Source: Diaporthe sp. PMI_573 (Eukaryota > Ascomycota > Sordariomycetes > Diaporthales > Diaporthaceae). From it: a DNA stretch of 64,000 bases. The notes under the pieces were generated by a model, which did not search any database, had not been told where the DNA came from, and saw only the letters and a program-made list of their open reading frames with translations. Positions within the stretch are counted from its first letter, which is position 1. Every line of letters begins with the position of its first letter. Shown here piece after piece: positions 34,864-45,229 of the stretch. Both the position numbers and the translations under genes were made by a program. The stretch covers positions 682,001 to 746,000 of the forward strand of contig JAJTUP010000027.1 in assembly GCA_021399435.1 (NCBI GenBank). The letters run 5' to 3'.

Positions 34864-35328
34864 ATGAACGACTTGACCAAAGTATTTATTTTCAGCGCAT
34901 CTGGATTTGTTGCGTTCTTGGCGATCGGAGTTGGACTCCTCATATGGTATAATAGATGGAATCGTCAAAATATGGAGAGACAGTTTGAAACGGATGAAGC
35001 ATTCTCGGCTCGGGTGGGAAACCCAGAGGCGCGGCTCGGGAGTGGCACAAGTGGCATGACGTCGCTCGATGGGTCGCCTCCGGCTCACCCAGCAGTGGGC
35101 TCAACGTCGATGGGAAGATTGTCCCATACAGATACCAGGAGCCAGAGACACCGAGCATCATCGACGCCATCGTTATCAGAGAGTGCTATCTACGACATCT
35201 ACCAGGGGCGAAGAAAGCCAACCCGGCCAACACTGGTGGAGGACACTGATAAAAACAATGCATGGTTCACTGTCGGTGGACATTGGTTGATGAGTGCCCT
35301 ACGCCGCCGAGACTCATGGGAGCGGTAG
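34864..35328 (+). CDS. Small single-pass membrane protein, unknown
   Basis: A single-exon frame of 154 residues. After MNDLTKV there is one clear membrane segment of about 22 residues (FIFSASGFVAFLAIGVGLLI), then a basic stop-transfer region (YNRWNRQ). A Ser/Thr/Gly-rich and charged tail of about 115 residues follows. I chose the ATG at 34864 because it places the membrane segment at the N-terminus; an in-frame ATG at 34822 would add 14 residues. The topology suggests a short lumenal N-terminus and a cytosolic tail. I do not recognise a family. It lies upstream of, and in the same direction as, the RCC1 gene. Confidence 0.55.
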   Translation: MNDLTKVFIFSASGFVAFLAIGVGLLIWYNRWNRQNMERQFETDEAFSARVGNPEARLGSGTSGMTSLDGSPPAHPAVGSTSMGRLSHTDTRSQRHRASSTPSLSESAIYDIYQGRRKPTRPTLVEDTDKNNAWFTVGGHWLMSALRRRDSWER

Positions 35329-35771
35329 GAAGTCCTGGGGGCAGAGCAAAGATAGTTATGGCGCAGCTGCACAGCGAAATAGACACCGAACTTGAACAAT
35401 GACTTCGTGTCAAATGATGCCCCGAGTCTTGCTTCACCTGCGTGTCTCTGGGAAACCATGAAAAGGTTGACTCGACGCCATCGAGAGCTCATGCCTTCTC
35501 TCGCTCCCGATCTGTTTCGGCTCGCTCCTGCTACAATTGGAGGCAGAGTGTCGCCAAGGCAGCACTCGCTCACCCGGCCAACGGCCAAGCCCAAGTCAAC
35601 GCTGGCGAGCACTGACCACCAGACCAGACCCGAGCTTCTGGGGCTCCAATTTTCTCCAAGGGGGACCAGGTTTTCCTCACACCACCCACACACACGAACA
35701 CACGCTTTGCGCCATCAACGATCAGCCAACCACAACGGTGAGATCATCGCACAGCAGATTCCTTTTCCACA
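35329..35771. other. Promoter/5' UTR of the RCC1 gene
   Basis: About 440 bp, CT- and CA-rich close to the start codon (ACCACCCACACACACG near 35682), as is common in fungal housekeeping promoters. No gene is supported. Confidence 0.45.
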
Positions 35772-37502
35772 ATGCCGCCCAAGTCCACGAGGTCGCGCGC
35801 TGCGCCCAAGGCCGAGCCAATCGTCAATGGCACATCCACAAAGCCCAACACATCCAAGAAGCGCAAGGCCGTCGAGGAGCCAAAGCCCCCAGCGGCGACG
35901 TCCAAGAGGCAAAGGGGCTTTGGCGCCGTCCTCGAAGTCGATGCGAAGCGCCCCAAGTCCACAAAGGCCAAGGCAGCAGCAGCACCAGCCCCCGCCGCGT
36001 CCTTCTCGTTATCCTTCTCGGCGGAACCGGTCGACACCCTCAAGAGCTTCACCTCCGCGCCACCCGACACCTCAGACCTCCCCGTCATCAACAATGCGCC
36101 CACAGACATCCTCACCGTCTACGCGTTCGGCACTGGCGACATGAGCGGCGAGCTCGGTCTCGGGCCCAAGAAGAAGGAGGCCAAGCGCGCCACCGTCGTC
36201 CCAAAGCTTGACGGGAGGGATAAGGACGCGTACCACGTCGTGCAGGTCGACTGCGGTGGCATGCACTCATTAGCCCTGACCGCAGACAACAAGATCGTCT
36301 CGTGGGGTTGCAACGACAAGGGCGCGCTGGGCAGGGACACCAACTGGGACGGAGGCTTACGCGACATGGATGCCGAGAAGGCTGGCTCCGACAGCGACTC
36401 GGACGACGAGGACGTCAATCCCCTCGAGTCCACCCCTACGCACATCCCTGAGAACTCGTTTCCCAAGGGTACCAAGTTCACCTCTGTGGCCGCAGGCGAC
36501 AGCTGCAGTTTCGCTGTCACCGAAACCGGCCTCGTGTATGGCTGGGGAACCTTCCTGGTAAGCTCGAAACACCCTCAGACCTCTTCATTGGCGCTTTCCC
36601 ACCTTCTCTTCTGACACACCTCCTTCCAACAGGATAGCGAAGCCCACGAGACCTTCCTCTACTACAAGGAGGAAACCATCAAGGTGCAGCACAAGCCAAT
36701 CCTGATTCCCGGCCTGCAGAACATCACCAAGGTCGTCTGTGGTTCGAACCACGCCCTCGCACTCGACGTCAAGGGAAATGTCTGGTCCTGGGGCGTCAAC
36801 GAACAGAAACAGGTCGGCCGTCGCACCCACCCCCAGAACAAGCATCTGGACAACTACTACCCCGGCAGACTCGAGCTGAGCCGGCACCCGATCAAGCTCA
36901 TCGCCGCCGGGCCATACCACTCCTTCGCGGTCGACAAATTGGACAGGCTCTTCGCCTGGGGCCTCAACAGCTACGGGCAAGCAGGTTACGCCAAGGACGC
37001 TGGGAGTGACAACGCTATCCTACCCCACCCCTTGCAGATTCGCTCTGGGTCCAAGCAAGGAATCTTGCTTATGGACGGCGGTGAGCAGCACTCGACCGCT
37101 GTCACCGCGGATGGTCGCTGCCTGGTCTGGGGCCGAATTGACGGCGGGCACCTCGGACTCAAGCTGTCGGAGGACCAACTCAACAACCCAAAGCTGGTCC
37201 GGCGAGACGAGCACGATCGGCCACGCATCCTTCTTACACCAGTTGCGGTGCCCAACATTGGGGAAGCGGCCTATGTGGCGTGCTCCAGGGGCCACAGCGT
37301 GTTCGTCAACAAGGAGGGCAAGGCTTACGCGTCCGGCTTCAACGGCCAAATGCAGCTTGGAAACGGAAACGACGACGATACAGAGGCGGCTGAGGAAGTC
37401 AAGGCCAAGGCGCTCAAGGGCGCCAAGCTCACCTGGTGCGGGACAGGTGGCCAGTTCAGCGTTGTTGCGGGCCCTTCGGCGGACATTAAAGATGTAGAAT
37501 AA
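35772..37502 (+). CDS. pim1: RCC1-domain protein, Ran guanine-nucleotide exchange factor
   Basis: CDS join(35772..36557, 36633..37502), 551 residues. It is the chromatin-bound exchange factor that loads GTP on Ran (fission yeast pim1, budding yeast SRM1), needed for nuclear transport and mitosis. A basic Lys/Arg/Ser/Pro-rich N-terminal region of about 100 residues with SKRQRGF and KKRKAVEE probably gives nuclear and chromatin targeting. The seven-bladed propeller follows. Repeated signatures are visible: VDCGGMHSLALT, SWGCNDKGALGRD, VAAGDSCSFAVTE, VVCGSNHALALD, SWGVNEQKQVGRR, IAAGPYHSFAVD, AWGLNSYGQAG and MDGGEQHSTAVT. The single 75-bp intron has donor GTAAGC and acceptor CAACAG and is phase 0. 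It converges on the GH76 remnant downstream. Confidence 0.93.
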
Positions 37503-37504
37503 CT

Positions 37505-38348
37505 GCATAGCATGGCGATGAGGTGTTGGGTGGCAACATGGCGGCCAGGCGAACGGGAATGATTTAATCTTGCTATTTGATGTCTCCATAGATAGCTGCA
37601 TCTGCATCTGCATCTGCATCTGCATTTTCTGGGCGGTGGCGTCATTAGGGTCACTGCCCAGCTGGGCCTCAAAGACCGGGAGGGTATCGAATGCATTCTG
37701 GTATTTCCCCGAGTTCCTGCCACCCGATGCACGGCTGCACGGCTGCACGGCTGCACCGCCGCCCCGGCCGCCGCCCTCAGAACGGGCACGATGCGATCCC
37801 GCGTCCAGGGACAAACCTGCGCCGTGGTTGCCATCCAGGGCGCGCCGAAGCCCTTGAATGCGAGCATTTCGCCGGTGCAACCGTCGGCAGGGACGTTGGA
37901 CACGCCGCCCTCGCACGCCGGCTTGAAGGCGATTCTGGACTCGCCATCGCCGCCACCAACGGGTGGAATGGAACACGCGTGCAGATGGCCGTTGACCCGT
38001 TCTGCCACACACAAGGCCGCCAGTGAAATCGTACATAAACGCGGCGCCGTGGAGGAGAACAGCAACGTTGTAGCTGAATTGGGCACGGTTGATGTCACGA
38101 CAGTCATACTCGACGTAGGCGCCATCGTAGACATCGAAAGAGCTGGCGTCGATGAGGCCGACTCGCAGCATCCAGTCAAAGGTCTCGGCCGCATGTTGCG
38201 CGCATGAGTCATCGCCAGTGTAGCGGGCCACGCGCGCCGCGAGGTTAAAGTAGAGGCCGTTACTAATGGCGCTCTTATAGTCAAAGTCAACATTCATGCG
38301 GGCATATACTGTGCTCGCCAGGGAAAGAATCAACACGGACAGCCTCAT
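37505..38348 (-). pseudogene. Broken GH76 mannan endo-1,6-alpha-mannosidase (DCW1/DFG5-like)
   Basis: The start at 38348 gives a good signal peptide (MRLSVLILSLASTVYA). It jumps straight to the middle of the enzyme, with DYKSAISNGLYFNLAARVARYTG, then VYDGAYVEYDC and FSYNVAVLLHGAAFMYDFTGG. The family's first half, about 150 residues with the catalytic Asp-Asp pair and the YWWxGGAMW motif, is missing. Near 38020 the frame shifts. MLAFKGFGAPWMATTAQV continues in another frame, and the tail SGKYQNAFDTLPVF returns to the first. DCW1/DFG5 proteins link GPI proteins to cell-wall glucan. This copy cannot be functional. A TGCATC microsatellite at 37597-37625 lies in the tail. Confidence 0.78.
37597..37625. 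repeat. TGCATC microsatellite
   Basis: Nearly five perfect hexamer copies, which read as Met-Gln repeats on the minus strand in the GH76 remnant. Confidence 0.85.
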
Positions 38349-39867
38349 GATGATCCTGGTCGGTAGCGTGGAATGCGTAATGCACGGCAAAGCTTCTTAA
38401 AAAGTTCGCGAGTCTTTTGTCCGCGTTGTCTTCTATATTTCTCAGTCCCGCGCGGGCGACCTTCGCAATATTAGATCGGTCCCACCGGTCGATTCGCTCC
38501 GCGGCCTCTCCCCTTGTATCTCTATTCGCAGCTTTGATGAGTTCTGATATAGATGTGCCTGGCTGCGTGAAATTATACAGACAATCTATGGCTGCTACTC
38601 GAATAAGCTCTGCGACGATATACCGCCACCAGGACGAGGGCCGTCTAGAAGCAGGAGCACGTCTGGCAAGTGATTTCGACACTAGGGTTGTCTTGTTCCC
38701 CAGCGTTCCTTGATAGATCCTTCTGGTTACAGGCATACCTGAAGGCGTATTTGCGTGTGAGTTGTGGTTCGCAGGCTCTCGAATAATGATTGTGTTGAGA
38801 AAATAAGAACAAGTGGGGCACGTCTGCTCATGAAATTTTGTCTATTAATCAAATCCGACTTGTAACCTAAGCAATTCTACTTCTAACACCTCGACTACAA
38901 TTTTTGAGACAATTTTTATGTGCCCAGTACCTCTACACCGCCAGACAATTACTTACCACTAGAAACCTCAGCAAGGTCCCTTCCGGCCTCGCCTTGTCTA
39001 CAATAGTCGATCCCATGATAAATTTAGCGGTATGCTCAAGACCACTTATGCATTATTTAAAGTGCTACATGCTGAGAAAAGACTAATGAAATGCCGTTGG
39101 TCAATTCTTCCCTATAATTTAGAAGTGTGTTGAGGTAGGTAATTACAATATTCTTCAGCTGAATTGTTTGACCCACAAGTTTAGAACTTAACCTTGGGAG
39201 CGGCCAAGCAAGGAGCCAAAAATAAATCTCTGGCAATCCATCCTTCCTACCCGCAGGCTAATTGAGAGAGGCGGCTGATAGCGCGCATTAGTGAGTGCAC
39301 TACGCATATTCTTAATTTCGCAATCTGCACTTGTGCTGCTAGTGCGGATCTTCCAAGGCTGCCCATGCCCAGTACTAATGTCATTTGGGGGCCTTAAGCA
39401 GCATGCACTTGGCCAGTATTCCTCGTGGGAGTGTGGAACAATAGGTCCTCACAACCTGTCAAACCCCCTTCTTAAGCCGACAGCCAAGCCATGCGCACTG
39501 AGACTGGAAACAAAGTTAAGGTTTCACTCGGAGACTCGGCAAACGAGTCGAACGCTGTCTCGAGTTTGAACCAACTGTGCTTTCACTTTGGCAGGTGTGC
39601 CATGCCGTGGCATGCCAAGGCGCCTAGACAACACATCCAGGGTGGGCCAAAAAACATGGGGTGAATCCTAAATGTGCAAAACTGACCCCGTATTGCAGGT
39701 GGCGCTTCGCCTCTTCCGGCACAACCGCCTGTCTTTTCCACTTTTACCCTTCCAGCGTCATCCCTCCAATTTAAATCCTGTCTTCGAACCTCGCTCCAGC
39801 GACACCCCGGGGGGAGAAAACGGCTACTGCATGGGCAACGACACTTGGGACCTCATCAGCATTGGAT
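38349..39867. other. Intergenic; possible unidentified minus-strand frame at its start
   Basis: The minus-strand frame 38736-38400 reads plausibly as protein (ELIKAAN, RIDRWDRSNIAK, LRNIEDNADKRL) but overlaps the GH76 signal peptide region and matches nothing I know. The rest to 39867 is AT-richer sequence without a supported gene. Confidence 0.35.
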
Positions 39868-41493
39868 ATGCATAAGCGTGCCCTCAACTCGGCCTGTAGA
39901 CATGCAGACACCTTCGTTATGTCGCTGTGCAGTGTGGAACCCTCGGTCAAGGGCTTCATCCTTCGCCGGCGCGCCATCATCGGCCTGCTAGGCCTGCTCC
40001 TCGGCATATGGACGGTCCGGTGGCTGATGCCAAATGACGGAAGGCCGTTTTGGATGAGCGAGGATACACACATACCCAGCAGCAGTGATAACAGCAAAGA
40101 GATTGTGAAGAGCGAGCGACCAGGCGCGCAGCCGTCGTCGCAGCCGTCCGCAGCGGCGCACCAGAACCCGGACTACCGTGTGGACCTCTCGGACGTGCTG
40201 GACGCGCCTTACATAGGCTGGCCCCTGAAGAGGGCATGCGAGGAGGTCGAACCGGTGGAGGGCGTGGTATGGGTGTGCGACAAGAACTGGGGCGGCATGG
40301 GCAACATCCGCAACTTCATTCTCAACTGCCTGAGGTACGGAATCGAAGCGGGTGCCACCGGGCTTGTAATGCCGGAAATACACCTGCGAGACCAGGAGGA
40401 CATCACCGACTACATAACACCGCTCAAGGCGCCCTTCAGCTACATGTTCGACGAGGCGCACTTCCGGACCGCGATGGGCGACAACTGCCCGCACATCACC
40501 CTCTACAACTCAACGCGTGACGTGCCATACTTCGACCCCATCACCACCGCCGCCACGACGGGTGGGCTAGCCATCCCCGAAATTGACCCACGCACCGTCG
40601 TGAACGTGCCGCAGAAGTGCGACGCTGCCGAAACGGACCGCCACGTCGACCGCTTCGGCGATAGGTTCCGGGCGTACATGCTCACCGGCAACACTACTGG
40701 CGTCACGGGCACAACGACGCTCCTGCAGCCGCCATCGTCTACCGCGCCCCGGTTGTTCCGCATGGTCGACAAGGACAAGCGGCCTGCACTGCCGGTCATG
40801 TGGGCGTGGCCGGTGCACCGCGACGGCGCCGAGTTTGCGAACACGTTCGGCAGCCTGCTGAAGTTCAACCCGCGGCTGATGAGGCTGGGGCGTCGGGCAC
40901 TCGAGGGGATGCACGAGTTTTCGAGGACGATCGGAGACGAAGAAGAAGCGGAATTCGTCAAGCGCGGCGCGGGCGGCGGCGGCGACCACGAGGGCCGGGA
41001 GGGCAAGTTCCTGGGCGTGCATCTCCGCTCCGAGATCGACGCCGAGAAGTTCTGGCCGACGTACGCGGAGCAGCGGGAGGCGTACCTGCGCAAGGCGGCC
41101 GAGAAGAACCTCACGTCTGTTGCGTACGTGGCCTGCGGCGACGCGGGCCAGATCGCGCGGTTCGGACGTGACGCACAGGCGCAGCTGGGGATGACGGTCG
41201 TCAGCAAGACGGACGTGCTGGCAGGGGCTGACCTGGCGGAGCTGGAGAGCCTGACGTGGGACCAGCAGGCCATCGTGGACTTCATCGTGCTGGCCGGGAG
41301 CGACTACTTCGTGGGCAACTCTCGGAGCAGCTTCTCCATCTTCCTCGCGCAGAGGCGCCACCTGCAGACGGACGGGCTGTACACGCGGCAGTACAAGGTG
41401 CGCTCTGAAGGGTTCGGCCGGAGTTTTGTCGTCGGGCCAAAAGAGCTGTATTTCGACCACTGGCTGTTCATTTGGGATGCTGCATGGCCATGA
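39868..41493 (+). CDS. Fucosyltransferase-like type II membrane protein
   Basis: An intronless frame of 541 residues from the ATG at 39868. A short basic cytosolic tail precedes one membrane anchor at about residues 36-54 (AIIGLLGLLLGIWTVRWL), then a Ser/Pro-rich stem and a lumenal domain, as in Golgi glycosyltransferases. The domain fits the GDP-fucose O-fucosyltransferase-like (GT-B) group. GGMGNIRNFILNCLRYG is the N-terminal sugar-nucleotide loop, LGVHLRSEID resembles the HxR motif, and DFIVLAGSDYFVGNSRSSF is the C-terminal donor-site region. An in-frame ATG at 39919 would give a shorter tail. The fungal acceptor is unknown. An insertion of Gly/Glu-rich residues before the HxR motif is typical of surface loops. 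Confidence 0.8.
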   Translation: MHKRALNSACRHADTFVMSLCSVEPSVKGFILRRRAIIGLLGLLLGIWTVRWLMPNDGRPFWMSEDTHIPSSSDNSKEIVKSERPGAQPSSQPSAAAHQNPDYRVDLSDVLDAPYIGWPLKRACEEVEPVEGVVWVCDKNWGGMGNIRNFILNCLRYGIEAGATGLVMPEIHLRDQEDITDYITPLKAPFSYMFDEAHFRTAMGDNCPHITLYNSTRDVPYFDPITTAATTGGLAIPEIDPRTVVNVPQKCDAAETDRHVDRFGDRFRAYMLTGNTTGVTGTTTLLQPPSSTAPRLFRMVDKDKRPALPVMWAWPVHRDGAEFANTFGSLLKFNPRLMRLGRRALEGMHEFSRTIGDEEEAEFVKRGAGGGGDHEGREGKFLGVHLRSEIDAEKFWPTYAEQREAYLRKAAEKNLTSVAYVACGDAGQIARFGRDAQAQLGMTVVSKTDVLAGADLAELESLTWDQQAIVDFIVLAGSDYFVGNSRSSFSIFLAQRRHLQTDGLYTRQYKVRSEGFGRSFVVGPKELYFDHWLFIWDAAWP

Positions 41494-42052
41494 GATTGAG
41501 CCACTCCATAGGCGTTGGGGGTTCCTCGTGTTTTACAGCGTCTCATAACCTACGTAATAGATAGATTTCGACCGGATCCGTACAGTCACGGTCTCATTGC
41601 AAATACACATACCCAATCCGTACGTCGCCTTGTACGTATCACCCGGGGTCAATACCTAATCTGGCTGGATTCATGCTGTCTCCGTTGCTCAGCCAGGGCC
41701 TGCAAGCTGTCACTGCTCATGTGCTTTTTCTTTTTTTTTTTTTTTCCTTCTTCTTCTTCTTCTTCTCCCCCCCCCCCCCCCAAAAAAAAACTGGCCTAAA
41801 ACACCGTCAGCGCCTGTATTTTTGCAACACTCAAAGCGGTAGAATCCTGGATCTCGGCCTGGTTTTATGCCGCTCGGAGCTCAGCACCTACAACTACCCT
41901 ACCGTCTTGAACCCCCGCGCCGGCACCTCCACCTTTCCGGGCAGCTTTGTGCCGTGACATTCCGGTCATGACGTCCTGCATATACTCTGCTTTTCGAAGA
42001 CACACATAGTTAACGCCATGTCAAAAGATTACACATCGCAGTCGGAAAGAAC
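41494..42052. other. Intergenic with low-complexity tract
   Basis: This holds the 3' flank of the fucosyltransferase-like gene and the promoter of the next gene. At 41724-41790 a pyrimidine tract (T-run, CTT repeats, then 15 C) passes directly into nine A. Confidence 0.6.
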
Positions 42053-42871
42053 ATGGACACCACCGAGACTCAACGCACCATCCTCGCGGCGCTGCACCGC
42101 AAGTATATAGACGCAAGCCACATTCTGCACCACCAAGGCGTGCTAGACGCCTATGGGCACCTCTCGGTGCGCCACCCCTTCAACCCCGAGGTCTTTATCA
42201 TGTCACGGAACATGGCGCCCGGGACCTTGTCGACTGCGGAGGACTTGATCGTGTACCACGTGCACAACGCAGAGCCCGTGGACTCGGGAACGACGCAGAA
42301 GGGCTTTGCGGAGCGTCACATCCACTCCGAGGTATACCGCCGCCACGCTGGCGTCGGCGCCGTGGTACATAGCCACGCTGAGAGCGTCATCCCGTATACG
42401 ATCACAGGGGTGCCCCTCCGCCCCTGTTACCATATGGCCGGGTTCCTCGGCCTCGGGCACAAGGGGTGGCCTGAGGTTTACGACGCGGCTGAGCACCTCG
42501 TGGAGGGAGACGTGCCGGATATGCTAGTGCGCAGCGCACACCTCGGGGAGCCTCTGGCGGCCTGCTTTGATGGCGGTGCCAAGGTGGCGCTCATGAGAGG
42601 CCACGGGATGACTGTCATTGCCCCTGGGATTGAGGAAGTTGTCTCGCGATGTGTGTACACTATGAAGAACGCGAGTATACAGTCCGCTGCCATGACGATG
42701 CAGTCGGCGTTTGCGGCCCAGAGTGGTGCATCGGGGCCGGCTGGCTTGAAGTTCCTCGACGGTAGGGAATCCGAAGCTGCGACGCGGATGTCCCAATGGT
42801 CTGCCCAGAGACCTTGGAAGCTCTGGGTGAGGGGGGTGGAGGCAAGTGGGCTGTATCTGAACTCTGCTTGA
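42053..42871 (+). CDS. Class II aldolase/adducin-domain protein
   Basis: A single-exon gene of 272 residues, cytosolic. The class II aldolase fold binds a divalent metal through histidines. These are visible in RHIHSEVY, VVHSHAES and MRGHGMTV. An N-terminal substrate-side segment GVLDAYGHLSVRHP resembles the GN(I/L)S motif region of fuculose-1-phosphate aldolases, with a His-Leu-Ser variation. Fungal members of this group are often decarboxylases or aldolases of small hydroxy acids, but the reaction is not known here. The start at 42053 is the first ATG and gives a natural N-terminus. The gene is convergent with the FAD oxidoreductase downstream, with stops about 100 bp apart. Confidence 0.88.
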   Translation: MDTTETQRTILAALHRKYIDASHILHHQGVLDAYGHLSVRHPFNPEVFIMSRNMAPGTLSTAEDLIVYHVHNAEPVDSGTTQKGFAERHIHSEVYRRHAGVGAVVHSHAESVIPYTITGVPLRPCYHMAGFLGLGHKGWPEVYDAAEHLVEGDVPDMLVRSAHLGEPLAACFDGGAKVALMRGHGMTVIAPGIEEVVSRCVYTMKNASIQSAAMTMQSAFAAQSGASGPAGLKFLDGRESEAATRMSQWSAQRPWKLWVRGVEASGLYLNSA

Positions 42872-42968
42872 AATATGTGCAACCTGGAGTGTCGAGAGCT
42901 GCATGTGAGGTCGGTGCAGACACACATCCCTTTGTTCAAGTGTCACCATCACATCTATTCTCTAAGTC

Positions 42969-44700
42969 TTATGGCACCATCTTTTGCGCTTCTTGCGTTC
43001 TTCCCTGTTTCTGAAGCAACACATCCCCTCCCACGATTGCATGGTACACACCCAACAGCCCCCGCGTCGGCCACGTCGACTTCACCCTCGCCTTCAACCT
43101 GGCCTTCGCCGAGGCACGCTGCGCCGCTTCCTCAGCGTCGAGATCAACCTTGACACTGACCTTTTGATACACGCTGGGAAGATAGTTTGCCCCGTACTTG
43201 GTCCTTACTGCGTCGTACGACTCCCGATCGTAGACCGACCAAAAGTCCTCCTCGGTGTAGTACGTGTGGGCGTATAACGTTTTCCAACCGTCCAGCTCTC
43301 GCACCTTGGCCTCCAATGCCTTGTTTTTGTTGAGGACGTCGCGGCGGTCCCATGAGATAAGACCCCACACGCCGAAATTCAGCAGATCAGAGTAATCTCG
43401 TTTGCCCATCGCTGCGTGAATCCCGTGACAGGAACCGGGCGAGTCTCTTCGGGCCTTCAGGGGACACTGCAGCATTCAGAGTCAGCTGTCAAAGGACCAA
43501 GGGAATAGTTTCATATAAATCAGGGGAGAAAATGGCCACAATGTGGTCATTGCCTGTTTCAGAGCCAGCAGCGTGACAAGTTCTTTGAAGCATATGCCAT
43601 AAGAGGGGAGGTGTTTCTGCTGGAAGGGGTTAAGATTTCATCCAGAAGCTGCTTACTAGCCAAAGGGGATACAAGCCGACGTTCTCATCTAACCATGTCT
43701 TGAATTCCTTGCATTTCTGAAACGGTATGCCACAGTCCTGTATCATGTAGTAGTATGAGAAGTCTGTCTTCGCTTGTGCCTGATTGATGACCCGCGTGTA
43801 CATGAATGGGTCGAGGACGTAGCGGGTGATGCGGTTGAAGGGGACCTTAAAGTACTGGAAAGCCTGCCGGCCAGTCCAAAAGCCGCCGCGGTCGTAGCGG
43901 AAGAGGTAGTCCTGGAGTGGTATGTAATCTGTGAGGGTGCGTTCTGGAGACTTCAGAAGCTGGTTGTGGGCATTTTGTGCCCGAAGGTAAAACCACGGGT
44001 CGCCTCTACGCGTGAAGCGGCGCGGCTTCTGGCCAGCAGGCAAGTCGTCCATGCGGCCACAGCATATCACCGATGACTCTGGGGTGAAAGCAATGCCATC
44101 GATATACTCATTGTCTTCGTTCTCGGTCTCCTCCTTGATCTTCACCAGGGTATTGTCGAACCCCTTCGATAGGTGATATGTCAGGGCAACATACTTCTTG
44201 GCGTCCATGAGTTGGACCTCGAGCAGAGTCACAACCCCAACCGTCCCAAAAGCCGAGGCTGCACCCCAGAACAGATCTGGCTTTTCGGAATTTGAGGCCT
44301 TGGCCACTTCTCCAGTGGGCAGCACAATCTCGATGCCGTTAACGGTCGCCTCGAACAGGCCAAAGCGGAACGAACTGCTTTCACCGGAAGACCCGGAAAA
44401 CCCACCACCGACGGTGATGCTCGGCAGTTCCATCACAACCTGGGGCACAAGGCCTTCCTTCATCGTTGCCGCTACTAGCGCGTCCATTGGGACGTTTGGC
44501 TCGACTGACGCCGTCTTCTGCTCCTTGTCAACGGAGAGGACATGGTTGAGCGCGCTGGTGTCGACGATGTTGTCTCTGTTCCGGCCTGACGGCCGCGTAC
44601 TGAGACTCGAGCCGTGGTAGTTGCGGAATGGCTTTTGTTCCTTGTGGAAGTGTTTCACCCTCTCGGCGACTGCTGCTACCGCAGCGTTGTGTGCTTCCAT
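42969..44700 (-). CDS. FAD-linked oxidoreductase, delta(24)-sterol-reductase (DHCR24)-like
   Basis: CDS complement(join(42969..43466, 43657..44700)), 513 residues, close to the family size. The N-terminal FAD-binding PCMH domain has YHGSSLSTRP, DTSALNHVLSVD, VEPNVPMDALV and the FAD-contact loop LPSITVGGGFSGSSGESSSFRFG. The C-terminal part carries DYLFRYDRGGFW and, at the splice junction, YPLWLCPL, which matches the family and supports the intron 43467-43656 (donor GTAAGC, acceptor TGCAG, phase 0, 190 bp). The end has LLNFGVWG. DHCR24/diminuto proteins reduce side-chain double bonds of sterols. In fungi the true substrate is uncertain. I chose ATG 44700 because the upstream frame lacks an ATG and similarity. 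Confidence 0.87.
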
Positions 44701-45229
44701 GATGCCGGCCGAATATGCATCGGTCGGGCGACCAATCAATCTCCGTTCGTGAAAGCAGAGATGGCCCTGGCTGGGAGGGGGTGAGTGAGTGAGCAAGTGG
44801 GCTGACGGTGGAGAACTGAGGTCGAATTAAGGTTTGGTGCACAGCAGCACAAGGGCGGGTCCGCTGCCCTCCAGGCCTCGCTCTACCCCTGAAGCTGACA
44901 GCAACTGGAACCCTAGCTACGTAGACCCGTCACGTAATGGCAAAACAAGAGAACAAAATCGCATCAGCACAGCACGAGAAATTCTACAATCATCTGCGCT
45001 CCAAGTGGTTGGCGGAAATGGTTTGTATCCCGCAAGGTGCCTGGGCATGTTGATCACCCGGTACCTTGTGTCTGTCCAAAACCAGAGTGAGGCATTCGTT
45101 CCTCAAGCTGTGTCCCGTTTCCTTTTGACATCATTCAGCAAAGACAGGCTCAAACAGTCAATTTCCATGTGACATCTGAGATATAGGCTTCCTTCACTTC
45201 TAATTGTGAGCCCTACCCTTGGTTAAAAC
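44701..45229. other. Promoter region of the FAD oxidoreductase
   Basis: About 530 bp without a gene. It has short frames only on both strands. Confidence 0.4.

Noticed and set aside
37020..37502. Minus-strand frames opposite the RCC1 gene as genes
   Set aside because: They are antisense shadows of a well-supported coding exon.
40503..41460. Long minus-strand frames opposite the fucosyltransferase-like gene
   Set aside because: GC-rich antisense frames without motifs; the plus strand carries clear domains and membrane topology.
41724..41790. Polypyrimidine tract as a splice or replication signal
   Set aside because: It lies between two intronless genes and looks like simple slippage DNA.
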